This document shows positions 12,101 through 21,694 of a DNA stretch of 64,000 nucleotides, in pieces. The number at the start of each line of letters is the position of its first letter. Positions within the stretch are counted from its first letter, which is position 1. The notes under the pieces are model-generated. The model was given only the letters and a program-made list of their open reading frames with translations. It had not been told where the DNA came from and searched no databases. The translations under genes and the position numbers were made by a program. This DNA is from Ottelia alismoides (taxonomy: Eukaryota > Streptophyta > Magnoliopsida > Alismatales > Hydrocharitaceae). The stretch spans positions 670,501 through 734,500 of the forward strand of contig JAZKJV010005542.1 of NCBI GenBank assembly GCA_037367405.1, read 5' to 3'.

Positions 12101-13383
12101 TTGTCTTCTTTTGTAAATTCTCCACCTTTTCTCTCTTTATTTTATTCTCCCTTTTTAGTAGATTACTTTTATTATATTTTATTTAATTCACATTTTCTAC
12201 AATAATTTCCATTGTCCTCCATTAATCACCAAGTCTTCTTTCAACCTCCATTCCACTCCACCATTTTTCTAACCTCTCATTCAAACTCCACCTTTCCACC
12301 ATCTCTCCAACTGCCATTCTTCTCTTTTTATTCTTGTATTCATCCTCATTTTTTCCCATCCAGCATTCTAATAGAAAAAAGAGAGAGCATGGAGTGTTTA
12401 GTTTATAACAGTGGCTAATTATCTTCCTCAAGCGACGACCTCCTTCAGGTGAGATCCGCGGAGCTCCCTCCGCGTCACGAGTTTCTCATCGAGCTCGCTT
12501 ATCTTCTCCGATTTTTATTTCGCCAATTGGATCGAGGCGATGACATGAGTCTAACGTAGCTGCTCTACAAATCCAGCTAACCTCAGGTAAGTTGTCTCTC
12601 TCCTTTTCCTTGTTATTTATTTTATCTCACATTTTGTTTACTTATTTCACCACACCAACATTTTGATATCATCACCTATCATCTCCACCACCTTCACCAC
12701 TTAATATTTTCATTTTGTGTTTATTCACTATTTAAGAAAACTAAAATAAATTTAAAAAAATTAAAATCACAACAAACAAAAAAAACAAAAAATTAAAAAG
12801 TACAGGGACACAACTGCGGTCCCTGCCACCAACCCTCCCCTCCGCTACCATCGCGTTGCCGGCGACACCCCGCTTCCTGGCCACACCACCGTGCACCTCA
12901 GCCAAGGGGTGGACGCTCCCCGCACCGCCGCGTGAAGCTCCTGGCCTCTCCTCGGCCCCCCTGCACGTTGCCCGTTCTCCTCCACCGGTGCATCCTCCCC
13001 ACGTCACCTCCCTCCGCAGCCCGCAGCTCCAAGTACCTCTCCCCGCCACCGCCATCGCGCAACTGGTTACGTGTTCCCCCACCGTCAGCCGCTCCCGCGC
13101 AGGTGTCACTGCCCACCAAAGCCGGCTCCTCCGCCAATGCACCGCACGCCCCCATGTCCCATCGTGCGCCCTAGCAGGAAGAAGGTTCCTTTTCTTTATT
13201 TTTTAATTTTTGTAAAAGTTGCATTCTTTTCCAATAAAGTTCCTGTAAATACAAAATAGTCCTTGTTCATAGTCTTTTTACATGTGTTTGCAACCTATAT
13301 TGCACGGATAACCATGTGTTTGCATACCAATTTGGACCTCAATTTTGCATCGTTTTATTTAATGAAAAATATCATTACTTTAT
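12101..13383 (+). repeat. Probable diverged Athila-like LTR, left part
   Basis: It has the same internal order as the better LTRs here: a pyrimidine-rich then GC-rich segment (12420-13180), followed by low-complexity text with 'ttgcaacc', 'tgcatcgttttattt' and 'tttttgtaaaagttgcattc', like the post-GC part of the LTR at 21695-25192. The sequence continues at 16728 after a solo LTR. Termini were not found, so this is a similarity judgement by eye. The GC-rich ORFs at 12740-13260 overlap in several frames and look non-coding. Confidence 0.4.
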
Positions 13384-14192
13384 TGATGAATCCCCATTCA
13401 TCACCCTTTATTTTTTATTTAAGCTAATTATGTTGGCAAAACACCATGTACACAATTGTAAATATAATAAATTATAAATAAGCGTGCATTTTTAAATACT
13501 AATAATTAGCATGCATTTGTGCAAAAAAGAATAAAGAATAAAAGAAAAAGAGGAAATAATTAGAATAAATATTGAGTGACCTAATCCTAAGAGAGGGCCC
13601 AACATGGGCCTGATCACCAAATAAAATAAGTAGAGAGAGAGAGAGATAGGGCCACTCAACCTTGTACATAATCCTTCTATATGTATATAAATACTTTATT
13701 TTCACAAAAATCAAAATAAAAATGTGTTTATATTACCTTGTATGTATTCCTAAAAAAAATAAAAATTGTAAAAATAAAAATAAAATAAAATATTTTCTCT
13801 CTACAACCTTGTACATCATACATATATATATGTATAATATCCATATTTATTTAACACTTGTAAATAACTCATAAAAATAAAATAAAAAATATCTATACTC
13901 AAAATTTTATGTTATAAATAAATAAAATATAAAATTGTGGTATTTATACAAAAATAAATAAATAAAAATTAAAATAAAAATAAACAAATATTTTTACATG
14001 TATATAATGTAACATAATGTATATACCTTAATTTATTTTTCATAAAAATAAATAAAAATCACTAAAAAATAGTTTGGAAAATAAGGAACATTTTCCATGT
14101 TGAACATATTTTAAAATAAAATCATTTTTGATTTTTAATTGATTTTTCAAACATTTTTGACCATTGAATTTTCTAATTGGTCCAGGAGGGAT

Positions 14193-14208
14193 GTTGACCT
14201 TGGTCAAC
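14193..14208. promoter_or_regulatory. Palindromic double W-box in solo LTR
   Basis: GTTGACCTTGGTCAAC, a perfect 16-base palindrome. It lies about 810 bases from the LTR 5' end and about 205 bases upstream of a TATA-like element, a plausible U3 enhancer position. Confidence 0.55.
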
Positions 14209-14412
14209 TCCCCCTCCCGGACCCTTCTTCGCCCCAATCCGAGTCGCGCCGCATCTTCTCGAATTTTTTCGCTCGGATCAGTTCATCTATTGCCCCGATT
14301 TTATCGCCCACCTCTTCCCCTTGGATCAACGACCGTCGCGGATCCCTAGGGAATGGTAGATCTTTCTCGGTTCACGCACCCTCATCCGATCTTCTTCGCC
14401 ACTTGAGGCATG

Positions 14413-14422
14413 CTATAAAATA
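14413..14422 (+). promoter_or_regulatory. Candidate TATA box of LTR promoter
   Basis: CTATAAAATA in an otherwise GC-rich part of the LTR. Other copies have TATA-like strings at similar places: minus-strand ACTATAAATT near 61675 and CTATAATTAA near 56525. The transcription start was not determined. Confidence 0.4.
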
Positions 14423-15270
14423 TTCCTTCGACTCCCCAGACCTGCAGCTCACACTGCACACTCTCCTTCTGCCCTAGAATTCCTCCCCTTGGTGGCAGCA
14501 TTCGGCAGGAACCTTTGGTGGTCGGAGTAGACAGCTGCAGTTGATGCTCTCTTTACGTGGCCGGAGATCCGCCGCGTTTGTGCCTCCCCGCCTTCCGCAA
14601 CATGGTTGAGGCAAAGACCCAGACCTACCTCACCTTTGGAGCTGAGGATTCATATAAGACCATCATGTATACCTCATTTTGATCCTATCTCCTTCTATCT
14701 CAAATCTTCCATCTGACCTCCGCCGGCTCTGACCCGACGGTTGGAGCTCCATCAGTCACATCTACCCTCTTTGATCAACTACCCTGTTCACCTTCACTCT
14801 TCCCCTGCATCCTAATCATCCAAATCTTGGCTATCCGAGCCGAGATTAGGCTTAGGTTCCCTCCTCTGCCTCGTCGGAACCTCCCATCGCCATTCGCTGT
14901 CACTTCACATATCTTTAGGCCAAATAACCTGACCGGAGTGTCCCTCCGAATCAAAGATTCCATTTGCAGGTCAAAGTGTGGGCAGAAACGCCCCAGCACA
15001 TCTTTTATACACCTTACCGGAGCTCACCCAGGTCACACACCCCTTCTCGGAGAACCGACCGTTGGCCGGGCCATCGGACCCCTCCACCCGACATGGAGGA
15101 GCCACACGACCTTGTCGCCACTGTCCGATTGTCCATCGGAGTACCGGATCACCGCCGGTATTTCGGTGAACCTTGCCTAGGTGGAGTTCATCCAGCATCC
15201 CCCGCTACCGTTGTATCATCACACCTCAATCTAGATTCGATCGCCACCGTTCATCGCCTGCGCCTTATCA

Positions 15271-15297
15271 GGCCGTTAGATCTGACATCTAACGGCC
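15271..15297. repeat. Conserved LTR inverted repeat GGCCGTTAGAT/ATCTAACGGCC
   Basis: Perfect 11-base arms around CTGAC. The identical 27-base structure occurs at 60823-60849 in the LTR of element D. It lies between the GC-rich and AT-rich parts of the LTR. Confidence 0.7.
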
Positions 15298-16727
15298 CCC
15301 GTACGCCCACGTTCATGCCTTAGGACCACTGTTACATCCACCATGTGTCAGCACCAGAGCCGCATGTCTTCTTCCAGTCAGAGAGCGATACATGTCATTC
15401 CACGTGACCCACACGAGTTGGTTGGGTAATTTGCGCCATCTCTCCTGCATTTCTTTTCCGTCGTTATTTATTCTATAAAATAAAAATTGCACTGTGGACT
15501 TATTTGCATTATTATCCCAGCAATTTTTCATATTTGCATTCTAGTCCCTCCGTTGTGGTTGCACGTGCTTCGTCACATGTCGTTTTGGGATATTTGCACG
15601 TATGGACCAGAGTTTAATGGGTGTTATGATGTGATACTATATTTCATTATTGCACTTATACCCCTGTGCGTGCTGAGATTTGATATGTGCTGAATATTGT
15701 GTGAAAATTGTAGTAGGCCCCCGTGACTTTTGACACATGTTATCATTTAGTCCCTGGAAGTTATTTTATTTGCATCTAGATCCCTGTGTGCTGTGCTTCT
15801 TTGATTGGTTGGAATAAATAGCAAAATCTCGTCCAAATTTCATGAAATTTGGATACATGGCTCCTGCCATGGTGTAAAAATTTCTATGAATTTTTGGGCT
15901 TATTTTGTTTGCATTTGATATTTTAAAAAATTCAAAAACCTAAAAATTTGCTTCTGTCCAGTTTCAAAAATCAACTAAAAAGACTAAAAGCCTCTAAACA
16001 ATCTAAAATATTTACTAATTGTTTATTTTGCTTTGTTTTCACTTTTATCCAATTTTCATTGCATTTGCATTTATAAAAACCATAAAAATTGAAAAACATT
16101 GAAAAACTTAGAAAAAAAATAAAAAATTTCTAAAAATTCAAAAAGTGCATTTCCAGTTTCGTAGTTAGAGTTTTATCTTTAGTTTATAATAAAATTGTTG
16201 CTCAAATTTTATAGGCACTCTAGATATTAAAGTGCCTTTAGATTTTGGCTGCACACTGTTTTGTCTTTTTGGCATTATTTCATTTTTATAAAATTCACTA
16301 AAAATCAGAAAAATTCAAGAAAAATACCAAAAACATCTGTATATTTCTAAAACCCAAAATTTTTTTTATCTGAATTTTCTGAGTATTTTGAATGTGCTTA
16401 ATTAATTTTTGATTGTGATTTTGTGAGTGTTTTCATCCTTTTTCCTATTGAAAATTCCAAAAAATTTAAAACCATAAAATCCACCATAAAGAGTTGTTTT
16501 TGTTCTCCGACTACTTCGTAGTTTACCATACCGTGCTCCTTGTGTTCGACCCTGGTAGCTATACCAGGTAAAATAAAATAGCGAGACTGCTACTTGATTG
16601 CTTGATTGTTTGATTTTTATATTGGTGGTCTTCCTTCCTTTTTCTTGATCGACTCCGATCCGAGTGGTTGAGGTCGCAACGACCAGTGACGTATTTTACA
16701 CTTAGTCGCTCAGACTTCGAGTCATCA

Positions 16728-17660
16728 GTTATGCAACTAATTCTATATCATATGGGTATTTATTTAGATTTTTGTGATATCTGGGTAATTTATTAAAATT
16801 GTTATAGTGAAATTTTGCATATTTTACCCACTTTCTGGTATCAAATTCATATCTCCCTCAAAGTTTCTCCAACAATTCCACAAAAATCATAAATGATGTT
16901 TTGAACTATTTTTTAATTACTGTCCAAATTCATCTTAATTGAAGTTGTCTTGTGCCTTATATAAATTATAGAATGATTTTGTTGTTTGATTTTTAATTAA
17001 ATCCACACATAATATTTTTGCAAAATTTCAAATCTCCTAGATTCTATATAAATATACCTATGTGAGATAATTTGCATTCTGGCTAATTCGTTAATATGGA
17101 TTTATTAGGAATTAACTATTCATTGTCACTCTATTTCCATTATAAAATCCATAAAAAATCACATTTTCTCGAAAAATTCCAAAAACAACAATGTAACATC
17201 CTTGCATCATGTTTTATTCGCAGTAACATTTTCATAATTATTGCATTCTGTTTATGTGAGAAATTGCGAAAACCCAATAAAAAGTGTGCATTTTTAATTG
17301 TTGCATTTTAACCCATACAATTCCAAAAAATATGTTTTATGTTCTTCTTTGGATTAGGATTATAAGAAAAATATAATTTGGTTAAATTTGATTGATTTCT
17401 TATTAAAATTAATTTTATCTAGTTGTGTGTTTTCTTATTATCTTAATTCACCTGCGTTGTGCATTTCACATTTGTTTTGCAAAAAAATACAAAAAAATCC
17501 GCATGGAAACCTAGACCTATGTTTTTTTGAATTAACTCGACATTGTTCGTTTGCCTCCCTGTGTTCGACCCTTGACTTGTCTGGGTTATAAATTAAAGCC
17601 GAGACACTCTTTACGGAGATATTTTCTCGGTTCTGACTGATTCACAAAGTACACGTATTA
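16728..17660 (+). repeat. Probable diverged Athila-like LTR, right part
   Basis: AT-rich text followed by 'gcctccctgtgttcgacccttgac' near 17550, clearly related to 'gctccttgtgttcgaccctgg' near the 3' end of the solo LTR (16535). That string marks the last few hundred bases of these LTRs. Together with 12101-13383 it seems to be an older LTR into which the solo LTR inserted. The 3' terminus and primer site are not recognisable. Confidence 0.45.
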
Positions 17661-19278
17661 CAACAAACACAAATTAAACCACTTGCTCAACGATTCGTCA
17701 ACTACTAGCAAATTGTCATCCAAGTTAATGAATCCAAGTCATTATGCTAAAAATGTAAATCCAATTTACATTTAATTAATTATGTGAATTACATTTACAT
17801 ATGTCTTAATTAAATATGAATTATATTTATACCAATATTAATTATTATGGAACTCTAACATATTTATTAGTTTCTAATAATATGAATCATATTCACATAA
17901 TTTTATTTAAAAATTATCCATGATAGTAACAATTATTATCTTGATATTCGATAGCTCAATGTATGAATCTTAATCCAATTAGGACTCTAACAACATTCAC
18001 ATAATAGAGATAATGTTAGGGTATTATACAATTCATGTATAGTGACTTGATATCCAATATCAAGGTTTAAAATCATTTGGACATCATTTGGATCCATTTG
18101 GAATCATTTCTATGAACCATTTCGAATCCATTTCCATCTAGTTCCAGTTTCATTTCCATCTCCATTTACGTTTCCAACTATTGGATCTAGAAATGGTACT
18201 TGAAATATGTTCTATGATATGAGATAAAATAAAATTGATTCTCAATCATTTAGCCATAAATAGAGTTCCTACAATCCACTTAGTTTCATCACTCCTCAGA
18301 ATGGACAAGTCAAGGTATGTAATCTATCATCACCGCATCAAACATAACATTGCCAGTACTCGAGCATCCTACATATTGGAAGACTTCAATTAAATCCAAA
18401 GTTCAAACAATTGTTTGACTAACTTATTCGAGGATTTATCAATAGATTGCTTAATCGATCATTGGGCAACCATATTAATCATATGCTTTCCAAAAGCATA
18501 TATTAATATTTTTGAATTATTATTTTGTTTCATTAAGAAGATGATCATGCATAAAATTCGTTGTGACTGAATATCTCACGAGTAAGCTTTGTCCCCATAT
18601 TCAGAAATTATGAACTTGTATAATTCCTTTGGGAGAACATACATCTCATATCTTTTCATATGCACATAACACGTTGCTATATAGACCTTGTTTCAACCTA
18701 ATGATATACTAAATGGACATACTCAAATATTTAGAATTCTATCTATATCCATTCAAAGGATGTATACTTATTCGTGACTATATACGATGTATGTTTTTAA
18801 TATCTCGATCTCATCGGGTTAACACTTTCACTTACGGTCACCATTTTGGCTTTTGGTTAACATATTGACTTTTGGTCAACATTTGACCTTTTAGTCAACA
18901 ATTTAACTTTTTGGTCAACACTTTAACTTTTAGTTAACACTTTGATATGACTAATATGACACCTACAAATTTCTATTCCGATGCATAGGACCTGCATCAA
19001 GAGGTATCTTTCTCAGACTAGAGATCATTGTTAAATATCATTTGACATTGTCAACTACATCCTCGATCTAACTCTTTAGATCTATAACCTAACCTCATCC
19101 TATATGGTCTAACTCTTCAGATAAAAAACTGAATGATATCAAGATGGTCATGGTACAATATCTTAATTGTACTAAGAGATATTTTATAAGTGCAAACATA
19201 ATTTTGATTGATATAATAATATAAAACAAAATATGTTTTATTGCATTAATGTGTCATCCATGGATTACAAGTCCAACA
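17661..19278 (-). repeat. Ty1/copia 3' LTR (left border uncertain)
   Basis: In minus orientation the LTR starts TGTTGGACTTG (right edge 19278), preceded by the purine-rich TTAGTGGGAGGC at 19279-19290, a typical copia polypurine tract. The left border was not located; the stretch down to about 17700 has the same AT-rich character. It holds a minisatellite at 18847-18954. Confidence 0.6.
18847..18954. repeat. Minisatellite with TTGAC/GTCAA motifs
   Basis: About five imperfect units of 18-20 bases of the type 'ttttGGTCAACatTTGAC', each carrying W-box-like TTGAC or its complement. It lies inside the copia LTR. Confidence 0.75.
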
Positions 19279-19290
19279 GCCTCCCACTAA
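19279..19290 (-). other. Copia polypurine tract
   Basis: The minus strand reads TTAGTGGGAGGC directly before the LTR start TGTTGG. Copia polypurine tracts commonly contain GTGGGAG. It primes plus-strand DNA synthesis. Confidence 0.6.
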
Positions 19291-19479
19291 TCCTCAGAGT
19301 CATTCATGAACAACTCTCAAGCCGATACTTATCTACTAATCATTTATCTTTTTAGTCAAATAGTATGACTATCTAATTATTCATTTTATCACCAGAGTCT
19401 ATGCTGAGTTTTGTTACAAACTTTCACAACTCAAGGGAACAATAACACATCTGATGTTGTTGTTGCATCTTATGATGTC

Positions 19480-19740
19480 AATAGTCATGTTTGTTGGATT
19501 AGGGGAAGTATCCTGCTTCTTGCTATACTTAGATCACATCACTACCATTCAATACAAGCCTTGAGGTTGACTTCCTATCATCCACATCGCATTGAAAGTC
19601 TGAATTAGTGTACCCTAGGACTTGGAGATCACTATCTCCGTTTGAATAAAGGTCATGTAGGGATAATGAACTTCTCACTCTTAAAGGTAGTTTTGTGTAG
19701 TTATCCTAGTTCAAAAGATGAATGCACATCTTCCTTCTTA
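19480..19740 (-). pseudogene. Ty1/copia RNase H remnant
   Basis: The minus-strand translation contains LQVLGYTNSDFQCDVDDRKS, matching the copia RNase H signature GYTDSDWAGD-DDRKSTSG with substitutions. The downstream part is disrupted by stops and shifts. It lies just upstream of the polypurine tract, as expected for copia order. No full RT domain is present between here and the protease remnant. Confidence 0.75.
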
Positions 19741-20039
19741 TATGATAGCTTGGGAAGTATTTTACCTAGGTCAAGTTTGGTAGACTTGTTGATCAGTTTT
19801 ATGTGACATGACTTAATATTTTATGCAAGAGTACATGATCTTCTTGTTAGGCAAAAAGAAAATCTAACGATGAGATAATCATTGAAGCTAAGTGTGTAGA
19901 TACTTTTATGCCTATCTCTCTTAAATACCATTTTTAAAATTTAAGAAGTTTTTATTTTTAAAAAATATTATTTTTAAACTTTTATGACAGATTTGAGAAA
20001 CACTAAGTAAATTGTGCATGAGACATTTAAGTAGACTAC

Positions 20040-20250
20040 CAATTTTAAAGAAGTGTGAGAGTTACCAATCGTACCTTCGTCGATGATCATACATGTTTAT
20101 TGTTGTCAAAGGCAACTGTTCCCACCTTTCTTGGATTCTATCTAGCTGAAGAGGTCTTCGTTTCTAGTCATATGCTTGGAGCATCCAATATCCATGATCT
20201 ACATGCTTTGCTTAATAACTTGCGAAAGAGTGCTTGATCATGTAACTGCG
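20040..20250 (-). pseudogene. Ty1/copia aspartic protease remnant
   Basis: The minus-strand translation near 20210-20060 reads MDIGCSKHMTRNEDLFS, then IESKKGG and DEGTIGN, matching the copia pattern D-SGCS-HMTGD-LF...KKGG...G-G-IG. The catalytic D-S-G is altered (DIG) and two stops interrupt it. Integrase, which should follow, is missing: the RT/RNase H remnant comes next at about 19740. The internal deletion removed at least integrase and most of RT. Confidence 0.75.
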
Positions 20251-21560
20251 TTGAGGGTGTCTTCAACTATGAGGTATTTTTGCTTTCTTCTTGCATTTTG
20301 AGAAATAGTTTAATAGAACCTATTATTACCCATTTTTTTGGTTCGTGGAGAATTAGATTGGTACCTTGGATTTCTCTAAAATCCCTTACCCTTAGTGACT
20401 TTATCTTAGGTAAACTTAGGTTTATAGCTATCGATATTAATTCTACTACAGGGTTCATAACTAAATTCCAAACTTAATTTTTGAATTATACGAAGCTCCT
20501 ACTAGTTTTTTTAAAATTTCTTTACTTGTAGAGTACTTTAATAGTTAATCTATAAGTTTTATTCTTTAATTCACCTACCATGTCTTTTTGTTTATCTATA
20601 TTATTCTTGAGTAAGCTAATTTCTTCTTCCTGTTATTGGTAAAAAAGGTAGAACATAATCATTAAGTTAATGAATATTATTTCTAATTAACTCTACTTCA
20701 GATTCATGATCAAATTGTGTGGTGTGTAGTGGATATTGGAAATTTATTTTCCTTTACAGTTTAATAAATAGATCATGCAATTTAGTTATAGCGTATCTGA
20801 TTCATCGAGTAGTGGGTTTGTCCAAGGTTTAGCCGATTGTCAAACATCATAAGCTTGAATATGGATTCTTTATTGTCCGAGTTGTCTGATTCAATCTCAC
20901 TCAAGTTGGAAGAGTTCCATGCTTCTTCTAATACTTACAATGATGCTCAGAGCATCCTTTATTCTATTCATTATTTTATTTCCTTTTCTTGTGAGACTCG
21001 CGGGCTTGGATACATGATACTTGTTGTGGATTTTCTTGAGTAAGGGTAGTCCTTCTTGAAGTGATCCCTTTTGTGGTTGCAACACTAGAATTTACTTTCT
21101 TTCTTTTGAGCACCTCTTATCGGGAGTAACCTGAAACCTCATATTATGGCAACTATGTAATCTTCTGAGTTGTCATTGGAGACCAGTGACTTCTTCTTCC
21201 TTTAGTGCTACACTTTTCTTTATCTTCTTACTTTTTGATCAGTTTCTTTTTATTTGTTGTTTCTCAACTTCATAAAAGCGAATCTTATGAATAAGATCAT
21301 CCATCGAGAGAGTAGCTGTGTCATTGGCTTCCTTGATGATTGTTGTTGTATTCCTCTAGTCAGTTATGAGCGCTATGAGGATATATTGAAAAGTATGGGT
21401 TCCTTTATTTCTACACCAAGATTTAACAGACCATTAATGGTACTTGTAGATTTGATGTACATGTCATGGATGGATCCTTCATCTTCCACCCTGAATAGCT
21501 CATATCTTCTTTAAAGGAGGATGATTTGAGTTTCCTTAACTTTATTCATTCATTCATAGG
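20251..21560 (-). pseudogene. Ty1/copia gag remnant
   Basis: The N-terminal gag core is at 21510-21250 on the minus strand: ELFRVEDEGSIHDMYIKS and INGLLNLGVEIKEP, then EANDTATLSMDDLIHKI in another frame, as in the UBN2/gag-polypeptide family. A degenerate CCHC zinc knuckle (CCNHKRDHFKKDYP) is near 21090-21030. A GTN--EPKKWV string near 20390 resembles the segment preceding protease in this lineage. Stops and shifts make it non-functional. Gag lies to the right of protease, consistent with one minus-strand element whose 5' end is lost at element B. Confidence 0.7.
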
Positions 21561-21694
21561 CGACACTTCTTATTCTAAAGCTCATAAGACTTCTTATAAA
21601 CTAAAACATGGTTGAATCCTTTGTTAATGATAGCACAAAATATAGCATTTATGGCTTTTGAGTTGACCATCACTTACTTTTTGACTGTGTCGGT

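Larger units (their letters stand above)
13384..16727 (+). repeat. Solo Athila-type LTR
   Basis: 3344 bases from TGATGAATCCCCATTCATCA to ..GAGTCATCA. No primer site follows and no polypurine tract precedes it, so it is a solo LTR, the usual product of recombination between two LTRs. Flanks are TTTAT (13379-13383) and GTTAT (16728-16732), a 5-base target duplication with one difference. It carries a double W-box (14193-14208), a TATA-like CTATAAAATA (14413-14422), a GC-rich central part and, near the 3' end, the family string 'gtgctccttgtgttcgaccctgg'. Confidence 0.85.

Noticed and set aside
12740..13260. GC-rich ORFs on both strands that could suggest a gene
   Set aside because: Open in four overlapping frames, low-complexity Pro/Ala/Arg/Ser composition and located in LTR-like sequence; open frames are expected in GC-rich DNA.
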